A stretch of 64,000 nucleotides of DNA from Parabacteroides sp. TM07-1AC. Lineage in GTDB: Bacteria; Bacteroidota; Bacteroidia; Bacteroidales; Tannerellaceae. A program made the position numbers and the translations under genes. The stretch is from assembly GCF_003480915.1 (NCBI RefSeq), contig NZ_QUKD01000001.1, positions 1,040,973-1,104,972 on the forward strand, read 5' to 3'. Below are positions 51,097 to 60,219 of this stretch, one piece after another; within the stretch, counting starts at the first letter, position 1, and the number at the start of each line of letters is the position of its first letter. The notes beneath the pieces are model-generated. The model saw nothing but the letters and a program-made list of their open reading frames with translations, was not told the origin of the DNA and ran no database searches.

Positions 51097-51954
51097 ATGA
51101 CACAACAGAATGCAATCAAAATCTTTGAAGAAAAAAAAGTACGCACCGTATGGGATAGCGAAACAGAAGAATGGTATTTTTCCATAGTGGACGTAATTGC
51201 CGTATTGACGGATAGTAAAAATCCATCAACATACTGGCGAGTGTTGAAAAAAAGGCTATTAGACGAGGGAAATGAAACCGTTACAAATTGTAACGCTTTG
51301 AAGCTGCCCGCCACAGATGGCAAAATGCGTCTAACCGACGTAGCCACCACCGAGCAACTTTTCCGCCTGATCCAGTCTGTCCCTTCGCCTAAGGCAGAGC
51401 CGTTTAAACTCTGGATGGCTCAGGTAGCAAAAGAGCGGCTTGACCAGATGCAAGACCCGGAATTATCCATCGAGCAGGCTATGACCGATTACAAACGTTT
51501 GGGCTATTCCGACAATTGGATCAACCAACGTCTTAAAAGTATCGAGATACGTAAAGACCTGACCGATGAATGGAAACGTCACGGCCTGGAAGAAGGCGTA
51601 CAGTTCGCTACTCTTACAGATATTATTTATAAGACATGGGCGGGAAAAACGGCAAAAGAATACAAACAATTCAAGAACCTAAAGAAAGAGAACCTGCGTG
51701 ATAACATGACTAACAAAGAATTAGTTCTAAACATGCTTGCAGAGCTTTCAACGAAAGAGATCTCGGAAGCCATAGGTCCGGACTCTTTCGATGAGCACTC
51801 GGAAGTAGCCCGACAAGGAGCTACAGTAGCACGCAACGCCAGGTTGGAGCTGGAGGAAAAGACAGGACAGCCAGTTGTCACCCCTCTTAATGCCAAAAAT
51901 ATTCAGTCTTTGCAACAAGACAAAAAAGAGAATGAAAAGACCGGAGAAGAGTAG
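51097..51954 (+). CDS. BRO-N domain protein (phage antirepressor-like)
   Basis: 285 residues. The N-terminal 100 residues are a BRO-N domain (VRTVWDSETEEWYFSIVDVI, STYWRVLKKRL), the DNA-binding part of phage and baculovirus Bro proteins. The rest (LSIEQAMTDYKRLGYSDNWI, then RLKSIEIRKDLTDEWKRHG) resembles the DinD-like C-terminal region of chromosomal BRO proteins in anaerobes. The gene stands alone, 26 bases after the esterase stop, with no other phage gene nearby. Role unknown; a link to damage response or phage defence is only a guess. Confidence 0.84.
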   Translation: MTQQNAIKIFEEKKVRTVWDSETEEWYFSIVDVIAVLTDSKNPSTYWRVLKKRLLDEGNETVTNCNALKLPATDGKMRLTDVATTEQLFRLIQSVPSPKAEPFKLWMAQVAKERLDQMQDPELSIEQAMTDYKRLGYSDNWINQRLKSIEIRKDLTDEWKRHGLEEGVQFATLTDIIYKTWAGKTAKEYKQFKNLKKENLRDNMTNKELVLNMLAELSTKEISEAIGPDSFDEHSEVARQGATVARNARLELEEKTGQPVVTPLNAKNIQSLQQDKKENEKTGEE

Positions 51955-51972
51955 GCTGCCAGTATGTCAACC

Positions 51973-53325
51973 TTATTTCCTCAACGACCTACGCACCAGC
52001 CAGTAAGAGACTGACAACGTGCAAATCTCAGCGATCGGTATATCATACCAGATGGCGTCGATACCGAATACAGCGGGGAGGACAAGTATGCCGATTCCTA
52101 CGAATATGAGTCCTCTCAAAGCTGATATAATGATCGAAATCTTCGCATTCCCGATAGCCGTAAAATAGCTGGATGCCAGGATATTCAGACCACACAACAA
52201 AAAGGCAAAGCAATAGATCGAGACACCTCGCGACGCAATAGCAAAGGCCTCGTTGCTGTGATCGTTGAAAAACAATCCGATAATCTGTTCGCCGAACAAT
52301 AACAATACCAGGAACAAACCGATCCCGATCGCGGAATTAACCCGCACGGCAAGTCCCAGGATCGACTTGATACGTTCCTGCTTCTTCGCCCCGTAGTTAT
52401 ATCCTATAATAGGTATGATACCATCCGATATCCCCAGGAATATGGTGGTTCCGATAAACAGGATATAATTGATTGCCGTAAACGCCGCCACCCCACTTTC
52501 ACCCAGATACTTCATCATCGTGATATTGAAGAGGAAAACGGTAATTGCCACCGACAGTTCAGACATACCCTCCGACGACCCGTTATAGAAAGCATTCCAT
52601 ACCAGCCGCCAATTGTAGCGTCCACGTTGGACGGCAACGACTTCGTGACGCGAAAACAACCGGGGCACATTCAGGCAAGCACCGATCGTAAAGGCAATAC
52701 CGGTCGCCAGTCCGGCTCCCACCACGCCCCAACCCAATACGGCAACGAACACGAGGTCGAGAATAATATTCAGGATCACGGTCGTCCCCATGACCGAAGT
52801 CGCATACAAGGGATGCCCCATCGCCTTAATGATATAGTCGCCGAAGAACATCGTACACAAAAACGGGAAGAAAGGGACCAATGCCCGGATATATCCTACG
52901 GCATCCCCCTGCAACACTGCATTCGCCCCCAGGAAAGAAGCGATCTCCCCCGCAAATAAATAGATCAACAGGCTCACCGCCAAAGACATGGCAATCAGGA
53001 ATAGGAATACCGAACGCAACGCGTTGTTTGCTTCCTGCTTATCACCTTTTCCCAGACTGATACTGACAATCGTCTGTCCCCCGATGCCCATCACGATGGC
53101 AAACGCCGAGATCAAACTATAACACGGTAAGATCAGATTCACACTAGCCAGCGCATTAGCACCCACAAACCGTCCGAGCACAATCCCGTCGATCACGGAC
53201 TGGATACCCAGAAATAATAGTCCCGCCACGCCGGGAAGTGCATACTTTGTAAATAACCGGGGAATCTCACCTGTCAACAATAACCTCTCTCTTTCCTGGC
53301 GGAAGAGAGCTTTTTCATTACTCAT
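51973..53325 (-). CDS. MATE family multidrug/cation efflux transporter
   Basis: 450 residues with twelve predicted helices. MATE features: an N-terminal IPRLFTKYALPGVAGLLFLG, YSLISAFAIVMGIGGQTIVS, FPFLCTMFFGDYIIKAMGHP, and a C-terminal GISDGIIPIIGYNYGAKKQE. It exports organic cations in exchange for Na+ or H+; the substrate is not predictable. It is transcribed alone from a -7 box at 53353, and its stop is 18 bases from the convergent BRO-N stop. Confidence 0.94.
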   Translation of the reverse strand: MSNEKALFRQERERLLLTGEIPRLFTKYALPGVAGLLFLGIQSVIDGIVLGRFVGANALASVNLILPCYSLISAFAIVMGIGGQTIVSISLGKGDKQEANNALRSVFLFLIAMSLAVSLLIYLFAGEIASFLGANAVLQGDAVGYIRALVPFFPFLCTMFFGDYIIKAMGHPLYATSVMGTTVILNIILDLVFVAVLGWGVVGAGLATGIAFTIGACLNVPRLFSRHEVVAVQRGRYNWRLVWNAFYNGSSEGMSELSVAITVFLFNITMMKYLGESGVAAFTAINYILFIGTTIFLGISDGIIPIIGYNYGAKKQERIKSILGLAVRVNSAIGIGLFLVLLLFGEQIIGLFFNDHSNEAFAIASRGVSIYCFAFLLCGLNILASSYFTAIGNAKISIIISALRGLIFVGIGILVLPAVFGIDAIWYDIPIAEICTLSVSYWLVRRSLRK

Positions 53326-53352
53326 AAATCAACTTGCTTTTGGTTCCGGCTA

Positions 53353-53360
53353 CAAAGATA
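53353..53360 (-). promoter_or_regulatory. Candidate -7 box of the MATE transporter gene
   Basis: Reverse strand TATCTTTG, a full -7 match, 27 bases upstream of the ATG at 53325. No clear -33 element. Confidence 0.45.
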
Positions 53361-53412
53361 AGGAGGTCTTTTCAGAGAAAAATTACCATAAGATAATTTC
53401 GGTCTGCTCTTT

Positions 53413-53967
53413 TTATTTAGAAGAGGAACGGATACGACTCAACGATTGCGGCGTGATTTGCAGGTAGGAAGCAATATGTTTCAACGGCACTCGCTGGAAC
53501 AAGTCCGGACGCGAATGCATCAGACTCTCGTATTGCTCACGGGCATCACTCCAACTGTCGTTGATAAAATAGTTCTCATATTCCCTCAGGTAATAGTCGA
53601 GCAGCTTCAATCCCCAGATAGCGATATCGTGCGACTGTTCGAAAAGTTTTTCCAGTTTCGTGGCAGGGATGCGGAACAGGACGGTATCCTCCACCATCTC
53701 CACGTTATAGACCGAGATGTCGCGGTAAACGAAATTGATCATTTCGCCGTCGCTGGCAAACCATAAGGTGACATCTTTCGTGTCCAGTTCGACATATGCC
53801 CGGACCAATCCCTCTTTGACGAACCAGACAAACGGGTCGCGGTCGCCTTCCCTCGTCGAAAGTTCTCCTTTCGAGAAAGCCACCTCCTCCATCTCGTCGA
53901 CCAGCAACCGGATCGCTTCGTCGGACATGGGATAAACCGCCCGCTGTTGTTCTATGAATTTATCCAT
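53413..53967 (-). CDS. Crp/Fnr family transcriptional regulator
   Basis: 184 residues: an N-terminal cyclic-nucleotide-binding-type beta roll (VWFVKEGLVRAYVELDTKDV) and a C-terminal helix-turn-helix (LKHIASYLQITPQSLSRIRS). The Fnr cysteines are absent, and the usual cAMP-contact residues (GE..ALL.....R) are not evident, so the signal is unknown. Many Bacteroidetes proteins of this type have no known ligand. It overlaps pncC by 8 bases and follows it, which suggests co-transcription. Confidence 0.9.
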   Translation of the reverse strand: MDKFIEQQRAVYPMSDEAIRLLVDEMEEVAFSKGELSTREGDRDPFVWFVKEGLVRAYVELDTKDVTLWFASDGEMINFVYRDISVYNVEMVEDTVLFRIPATKLEKLFEQSHDIAIWGLKLLDYYLREYENYFINDSWSDAREQYESLMHSRPDLFQRVPLKHIASYLQITPQSLSRIRSSSK

Positions 53968-54451
53968 GCTGTTTTTGTAACAAGTCCAATAACAGGGTCA
54001 ACGCAGCATCCGCCGCCGCCTGTATATTTTCCGCCCTGACCGTTCCGAAATGAAAACAATGTGAGACGACTTCGCCTTTCAGGGCTGCGGCGATCCAAAC
54101 CGTGCCGACCGGTTTTTCCGGGGTTCCTCCGCCGGGTCCTGCAACACCGGAAGTCGCTACAGCACAGTCGCATCCGAGGGTACGGATCGCTCCCTGCGCC
54201 ATCTGTTCCACCACTTCGCGACTGACGGCCCCATATTGGCGAAGACTTTCTTCCGAAACACCCAATACATGCTGTTTCACTTCGTTGCTGTAAGAGACAA
54301 CTCCCCCGACAAAATAATCGGAGCTACCTGCCACCAGCGTGATCATATTGGCTATCCGGCCACCCGTGCAGCTTTCCGCCGTCCCCATCGTCAGTTTCCG
54401 TGAACGTAAGACGTCGCCTACCCGTTCACCTAAGACTTTATTCTCTGCCAT
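53960..54451 (-). CDS. pncC: PncC/CinA C-terminal family, nicotinamide-nucleotide amidohydrolase
   Basis: 163 residues, the stand-alone CinA C-terminal domain. It has GTAESCTGGRIANMITLVAG, VVSYSNEVKQHVLGVS and ATSGVAGPGGGTPEKPVGTVW, all family hallmarks. PncC converts nicotinamide mononucleotide to nicotinate mononucleotide in NAD recycling. The CinA N-terminal domain is missing, as in E. coli PncC. The upstream gap to tsaD contains a 4 x 22-base repeat. Confidence 0.94.
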   Translation of the reverse strand: MAENKVLGERVGDVLRSRKLTMGTAESCTGGRIANMITLVAGSSDYFVGGVVSYSNEVKQHVLGVSEESLRQYGAVSREVVEQMAQGAIRTLGCDCAVATSGVAGPGGGTPEKPVGTVWIAAALKGEVVSHCFHFGTVRAENIQAAADAALTLLLDLLQKQHG

Positions 54452-54473
54452 AATTCGATATTATCTTCTGAAA

Positions 54474-54561
54474 AATAGGATGCATCCTTTTCCAAAATAG
54501 CATGCACCCTTTTTGTAAATAGCATGCACCCTTTTAAAAAAGAGGATGCATGCTTTTTTCT
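54474..54561. repeat. 4 x 22-base tandem repeat with palindromic cores
   Basis: Units begin at 54474, 54496, 54518 and 54540, exactly 22 bases apart, each of the form AATAG(G/C)ATGCA(T/C)CCTTTT with small changes. Cores GGATGCATCC and GCATGC are palindromic. The array lies between the tsaD stop (54584) and the pncC start (54451), both reading left. Confidence 0.88.
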
Positions 54562-54583
54562 ATACCGTAATTACACCTGATAA

Positions 54584-55603
54584 TCAGATAACTACCCGTG
54601 AGAACGGAACAGCGTCCATCGGACAAAAATCCTTATCGAGGAATTTATAATAACCGGTGATGGCAACCATCGCCGCGTTGTCTGTTGTAAACGCAAACTT
54701 CGGGATATGCACTTTCCAGCCATACCGCTTCGCATGGTCGAGGAAGGCATCACGCAAACCGGAGTTTGCCGAAACACCTCCGGCCACCGCCACCTCTTTT
54801 ATATTCAGGTCTTTCGCTGCCTTGCGCAACTTATCCATCAGGATATCGATCACTGTCGACTGAAGGGAGGCACAAAGGTCACGTTTATTATTTTCGATGA
54901 AGTCCGGATCTTCCTGTAGTTTATCCCTCAAGGTGTAGAGGAAAGAAGTCTTCAGCCCGCTGAAGCTATAATCGTATCCCGGAATATGCGGTTTGCTGAA
55001 AGTAAAGGCTTTCGAATTTCCTTCGTTGGCCAAGCGGTTCACCACCGGACCACCCGGATAACCCAGTCCCATTACCTTCGCACATTTATCGAAGGCTTCG
55101 CCCGCTGCGTCGTCTATCGTCTGCCCTATCACCTCCATGTCGTTATAAGCATTTACTTTGATGATCTGCGAGTTACCGCCCGACACCAGCAAACACAGGA
55201 ACGGGAACGAGGGAGCATGATCGTCTTCCGGCGTTTCCTTGATAAAGTGAGCCAGTACATGCGCCTGCAAATGGTTGATCTCGATCATCGGGATGTCCAA
55301 AGATGCCGCAAACCCTTTAGCAAAGGAGGTTCCGACCAGCAGGGATCCCATCAACCCCGGCCCGCGTGTGAAGGCAACGGCGCTCAGTTCCGACTTATCG
55401 ATGCCTGCACGCTTGATAGCCTCTGCCACCACCGGGATGATATTCTGCTGGTGGGCACGCGAAGCCAGCTCGGGAACCACGCCACCATATGCTTCGTGAA
55501 CCGCCTGACTGGCTATCACATTCGACAGCATCACGCCGTCGCGTATTACGGAAGAGGAAGTATCATCACAGGATGATTCTATCCCCAATATTGTTACACT
55601 CAT
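54584..55603 (-). CDS. tsaD: tRNA N6-adenosine threonylcarbamoyltransferase (TsaD/Kae1)
   Basis: 339 residues. It has GIESSCDDTSSSVI, the metal ligands in EINHLQAH (His111, His115), the nucleotide-binding SGGNSQIIK and a C-terminal VAGGVSANSGLRD. It transfers the threonylcarbamoyl group to A37 of ANN-decoding tRNAs, together with TsaB and TsaE. The gene is divergent from tamB, with a -7 box at 55626. Confidence 0.97.
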   Translation of the reverse strand: MSVTILGIESSCDDTSSSVIRDGVMLSNVIASQAVHEAYGGVVPELASRAHQQNIIPVVAEAIKRAGIDKSELSAVAFTRGPGLMGSLLVGTSFAKGFAASLDIPMIEINHLQAHVLAHFIKETPEDDHAPSFPFLCLLVSGGNSQIIKVNAYNDMEVIGQTIDDAAGEAFDKCAKVMGLGYPGGPVVNRLANEGNSKAFTFSKPHIPGYDYSFSGLKTSFLYTLRDKLQEDPDFIENNKRDLCASLQSTVIDILMDKLRKAAKDLNIKEVAVAGGVSANSGLRDAFLDHAKRYGWKVHIPKFAFTTDNAAMVAITGYYKFLDKDFCPMDAVPFSRVVI

Positions 55604-55625
55604 ACTCTTCTCTCGTTTTTTTGTG

Positions 55626-55633
55626 CAAATTTA
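55626..55633 (-). promoter_or_regulatory. Candidate -7 box of tsaD
   Basis: Reverse strand TAAATTTG, full -7 match, 22 bases from the tsaD ATG. A TAGATTTG on the forward strand (55658-55665) may be the -7 box for tamB, but it overlaps the proposed TTG start of tamB, so one of the two calls must be off. Confidence 0.42.
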
Positions 55634-55662
55634 ATGAATTCTATCGCGATATTGTTGTAGAT

Positions 55663-58600
55663 TTGCGTTTAAAATATAGTAAAGATATCAGAGGACTCAA
55701 ATACATAATCATTACCCTACTTGTTTTGTTCTGGATATTCTATGCGATGCCCTTTATCTTGTTGAAGATACCCTACATCCAACATCAGGTTTCCGACATT
55801 GCATCGACCGAATTATCCGGCCATCTCGGTGTGCCCGTAAAGATAGGAAATGTGAATATCGAATGGTTCAACCGTTTGGTCCTCGACAACTTATACCTCG
55901 AAGATCAGGAAGGTCAGACATTATTCGAAGCCAATCATGTGGCGGCGGGCTTTGAAGTTCTTCCGTTGTTTAAAGGAAAATTCGTTTTCACTACCGTGCG
56001 GCTATTCGGTTTTTCCGTCAATCTCAAAAAGAAGACACCCGAAAGTCCGCTCAATCTCCAGTTCGTGCTGGATGCTTTTGCCAGCAGGGACACGATCAAG
56101 AAGAATCCGAATATCGACCTGCGTTTCAACTCGATCCTGATCCGTCGGGGAAACTTCCGGTACGACGTGCAAAGCGAGGCCGAAACGCCAGGAAAATTCA
56201 ACGCCAGGCATGTAGCTATCAAAAACCTGAGTGCGAAGATTTCCATGAAGGCCTTCAACAAGGACAGTCTGAACGCCAACATCAAAAAGATGAGCTTCGA
56301 CGAGGCTTCCGGCCTTACGTTGAATAAACTGTCGATGAACGTTATCAGCAACCGCGACAGTGCTTTCATCAACAATTTCGAAATAAAACTACCGGAAACG
56401 GATTTGAAAATCAGCCGGGCAAAGATCGACATGCAGGAAGTGAAGAACGCTTCCGAGCTGCTGAACCATGCCCCGTTAGAATTGAATATTTCCCCGTCGC
56501 AAATCTGTCTGAAAGACCTCTCTCCTTTCGTCCCGGCTTTCAGCAACTTCACCGAGACCATCGAATTATCGGCAGAAGCGTCCGGCTCCGTCAACAATAT
56601 CAACCTGCAACGGCTGACAATCCGTTACAGCGACAAGATGCTGTTTATCGGAAAAATGGACCTGAAAGGGATCAGCCATCCGGAAGATGCCTATATCTTC
56701 GGACAGGTAAACAAGATGTATATCACGACCGACGGACTGGCGGGCCTGGTAAACAATTTCAACAAGAAGCCGGTCGTGCTGCCCGATCCTATCGTCAGGT
56801 TGGGTACGATCAATTTTACCGGAGAGATATCCGGCTTCTTCGATAACCTGGTGGCGTTCGGAAAGTTCTCTTCGGCGATCGGTTCGGTGCAGACCGACAT
56901 GATATTCGGTACAGACAAAGAAAACAATGTTGCGGCATACCTGAAAGGACATATTTCTACCTCCGGCCTGCATCTGAACGAGCTGTTCAACGATGGTAAT
57001 CCTTACGGGAACACCCGCCTGAGCATCTCGCTGGATGCCAAACGCTACAACAACAGCAGTTTCTTCGGAAATATTAAAGCGAACATCAATGAGTTCGAGT
57101 TCAAAAAATACAAGTACGAGGATATCCAGCTGTCCGGAAATTTCAAAAAGAACAGCTTCGACGGCATGGTACAGGTGAACGACCCGAACGGGAAGTTGCA
57201 TGCCCAGGGTATGTTCCGCCACGAGGGGAAGAACTCTATGTTCAACTTCACCGCCAATCTGGAACATTTTCGTCCCGACAGCCTCAACCTGATCGACAAA
57301 TATGAATCGCCGGATATCTCGCTATCCCTGAATGCCGATTTTACGGGGAATAATATCGATAACCTGGAAGGTAATATCACGATAGACAGCCTTTCGTTCC
57401 TGACGGCTCCAAGCAGCTTCTTCCTGAAAAAATTCCAGGTAACGGCATCCGGACATTCACTGGACCGCCATCTGACTATCTCGTCCGATATCCTGAACGG
57501 AGAGGTTACCGGTGCATACTCCTTTACCACGATCGTACCGAGTTTTATGAACACTTTCAAAGGATATATCCCGGCACTGATCAATGCGACGCAGAAGAAA
57601 AAAGAAGTAGAAGAAAACAATTTCTCGCTGTTGCTGACAGTGGAGAATACGGAAAAGATATCCGAAACACTCAAACTGCCGGTGACGATGGTCAACCAGG
57701 CACGCATCACCGGACACTACAATAACTTGTATAATAAATTCCGCATCGAGGCTTTCCTCCCTAAATTCAAACTGGGAAACTCCCTGTTCGAATCCGGTTA
57801 CCTGACTTGCGACAACCCGCAGGATAATATCAACCTGCAACTGAGGGCAACCAACTACAACCTGAAAGGACTTCGTAACTACCTCGACCTGAAAGCGGAT
57901 GCCCGCGACAACCGGATCAATACGCTGATCGGCTGGGCGAACAATAAGGAAAAGGTGTTCCGTGCCGAGCTGTCGGCGTCTGCCCTCTTCACGGAAAAAG
58001 AACAGGAAAAGAGGCCTTCTACCCTGCGAACCGATATTTCCGTCAAGGAGAGCCAACTGGTGCTGAACGATTCTTTGTGGACCATCCATCCCTCGAATAT
58101 TGTAATTTCCGACGGGCAGATAGGTATCCGTAAATTCCGGGTAGGCAATGAGAAACAATCGTTGCTGCTGGACGGAAACATCTCCAAAAATCCATCAGAT
58201 ACGCTTTTGATGGACCTGAAACAGGTCGAACTCAAATACATTTTCGATATACTGAATATCCCGGTATTGCAATTTGCCGGGAAAGCGACAGGTACATTTA
58301 ATATAAGCGACCTGTACGGCAGTCGTATGCTGAACACCGATCTGGAGATAAAAGACTTCTCATTCAACCAGACACCGCTGGGCAGGCTGAACCTTTTCAG
58401 CGAATGGGACGATGAGCAAAAGGGTATCCTGATGCTCGGCAGTATCTATAAGAACGATACGACATGGACCGACGTAAGCGGTTACATCTTCCCGGTAGGA
58501 CAGAATGCCGGGTTGTCCTTATTCTTCGGAGCCAACGATATCAATTTGGGATTCCTCCACCCCTTTGTGGAAAAGGTGGCTAAGAATATGAAAGGACGGG

Positions 58601-60219
58601 GTTTCGGAAACGTCCACCTGCACGGTCCGTTCAAGTCGCTGACTGTCGAGGGAGATGCGTATGTGCTGGACGGCGGGCTGGGCATCGAATATACGAATAC
58701 GTATTATACCTTCTCCGACTCCATCCATCTGGATGCCGGTTCCATCAATATGCGGAACCTGACCGTCCATGACGAGTTCGGTAATTCGGGTATCGTCAAC
58801 ATGAGTGTCTATCACAATCATTTCAAAGATGTCAGTTTCGACGTGAATGTCAAGACAAACAATATGTTGGTGTTTAATGCGACCCGTAAGCAAAATCCGT
58901 TGATTTACGGAACAGTCTTCGGTAGCGGATCGGCGTCGATCAAAGGAAATGACAAGCTGATCAACTTCGACATCAATATGCGAAACGATCCCAAAACGGC
59001 CATCACGCTCGACTTCATAAACAATACAACGGCTGCCGAATATGATTTTATCACATTCGTCGATAAGAAACAGTTAAAGGAATCGATTGCCAACGGGACA
59101 ATCTCGCCTGATTCCCTGAAAATGGCTGCCACCAACGAAGAAGAAGGTGCTGAAATGCGTATGAACTTCCTGCTCGATATTACACCTGATGCCAATATCG
59201 AGCTGATCATGGATCCAATTGCCGGAGATAAGATCACCGGTAATTGCAGCGGAAGCATGCAGATAGAATATGGGACAAAGACTGATTTACGCATGTATGG
59301 AAACATGGGCATCATCAAGGGTAACTATAATTTCAGCTTGCAACAGATCATCCATAAGGACTTTAAGATACGTGAAGGCAGCTCCATCGACTTCCGGGGC
59401 GACCCGTTCAATGCCACGATGCAAATAAATGCCATTTATAATGTAACTGCCAACCTGCGCGACCTGGATGAAAACCTAGCACTGGAAAGTCCGCGAACCA
59501 ACATACCCGTCAACTGCGTACTTAACCTCGACGGCATGTTACGCAGCCCAGCTATCTCGTTCGACCTGGAACTTCCCGGTTCAAACGAAGAAATAGAACG
59601 TCAGATGAAAGCGTTGGTCGATACGGAAGACATGATGACGCGCCAAATTATCTACCTCTTGGTGCTGAACAAATTCTACACCCCTGAATACAGCCAGAAC
59701 GCCTACCGTTCGAGCGAATTTAGCGCCGTGGCTTCTTCCGCCATCTCCTCCCAACTGTCGAGCATACTCAACAGCTTGACGGACAAGGTACAGATCGGTA
59801 CGAACATCCGCACCAGCGATGACGGCATACAAGATACGGAAGTGGAAATGTTGCTATCCAGCCAATTACTAGACAATCGCCTGTTATTCAACGGTAGTTT
59901 CGGATACAGAAATAATATGAACCAGGGGAAGAACGACTTCGTCGGTGAATTCGACCTGGAGTATAAGCTGACCCCAAGCGGAGAAATCCGTCTGAAAGCT
60001 TACAACCATGCCAATGATATGTATAAGTATCTGAACCGGGCCTTAACGACCCAGGGGGTAGGTGTCATGTTCAGGAAAGACTTCAGTAATATTTCCGAAT
60101 TCTTCCGCCGACGTAAAAAACTGCTGCCGATCGTACCGCTTGCTCCGGCTGACACCATCTCGCCGGCAAAGGCGGATACTACGGCTGTAACAACTCCTTT
60201 ACCGCCTGCTGATAAGTAG
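55663..60219 (+). CDS. tamB: TamB-like translocation/assembly module protein (DUF490)
   Basis: About 1518 residues, a giant AsmA/TamB protein. One N-terminal membrane helix (YIIITLLVLFWIFYAMPFIL) precedes a long periplasmic beta-groove region. The C-terminal DUF490/TamB domain has GNYNFSLQQIIHKDFKIREG, IDFRGDPFNATMQINAIYNV, and a final region rich in short beta strands (QIGTNIRTSDDG, NRLLFNGSFGYRNNMNQG). TamB-type proteins bridge inner and outer membrane and move lipids or aid outer-membrane protein assembly. The frame is open from 55489, inside tsaD on the other strand. No ATG lies between tsaD and the helix, so TTG at 55663 is the most likely start. The last 41 bases overlap the convergent dus gene. 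Confidence 0.87.
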   Translation: MRLKYSKDIRGLKYIIITLLVLFWIFYAMPFILLKIPYIQHQVSDIASTELSGHLGVPVKIGNVNIEWFNRLVLDNLYLEDQEGQTLFEANHVAAGFEVLPLFKGKFVFTTVRLFGFSVNLKKKTPESPLNLQFVLDAFASRDTIKKNPNIDLRFNSILIRRGNFRYDVQSEAETPGKFNARHVAIKNLSAKISMKAFNKDSLNANIKKMSFDEASGLTLNKLSMNVISNRDSAFINNFEIKLPETDLKISRAKIDMQEVKNASELLNHAPLELNISPSQICLKDLSPFVPAFSNFTETIELSAEASGSVNNINLQRLTIRYSDKMLFIGKMDLKGISHPEDAYIFGQVNKMYITTDGLAGLVNNFNKKPVVLPDPIVRLGTINFTGEISGFFDNLVAFGKFSSAIGSVQTDMIFGTDKENNVAAYLKGHISTSGLHLNELFNDGNPYGNTRLSISLDAKRYNNSSFFGNIKANINEFEFKKYKYEDIQLSGNFKKNSFDGMVQVNDPNGKLHAQGMFRHEGKNSMFNFTANLEHFRPDSLNLIDKYESPDISLSLNADFTGNNIDNLEGNITIDSLSFLTAPSSFFLKKFQVTASGHSLDRHLTISSDILNGEVTGAYSFTTIVPSFMNTFKGYIPALINATQKKKEVEENNFSLLLTVENTEKISETLKLPVTMVNQARITGHYNNLYNKFRIEAFLPKFKLGNSLFESGYLTCDNPQDNINLQLRATNYNLKGLRNYLDLKADARDNRINTLIGWANNKEKVFRAELSASALFTEKEQEKRPSTLRTDISVKESQLVLNDSLWTIHPSNIVISDGQIGIRKFRVGNEKQSLLLDGNISKNPSDTLLMDLKQVELKYIFDILNIPVLQFAGKATGTFNISDLYGSRMLNTDLEIKDFSFNQTPLGRLNLFSEWDDEQKGILMLGSIYKNDTTWTDVSGYIFPVGQNAGLSLFFGANDINLGFLHPFVEKVAKNMKGRGFGNVHLHGPFKSLTVEGDAYVLDGGLGIEYTNTYYTFSDSIHLDAGSINMRNLTVHDEFGNSGIVNMSVYHNHFKDVSFDVNVKTNNMLVFNATRKQNPLIYGTVFGSGSASIKGNDKLINFDINMRNDPKTAITLDFINNTTAAEYDFITFVDKKQLKESIANGTISPDSLKMAATNEEEGAEMRMNFLLDITPDANIELIMDPIAGDKITGNCSGSMQIEYGTKTDLRMYGNMGIIKGNYNFSLQQIIHKDFKIREGSSIDFRGDPFNATMQINAIYNVTANLRDLDENLALESPRTNIPVNCVLNLDGMLRSPAISFDLELPGSNEEIERQMKALVDTEDMMTRQIIYLLVLNKFYTPEYSQNAYRSSEFSAVASSAISSQLSSILNSLTDKVQIGTNIRTSDDGIQDTEVEMLLSSQLLDNRLLFNGSFGYRNNMNQGKNDFVGEFDLEYKLTPSGEIRLKAYNHANDMYKYLNRALTTQGVGVMFRKDFSNISEFFRRRKKLLPIVPLAPADTISPAKADTTAVTTPLPPADK

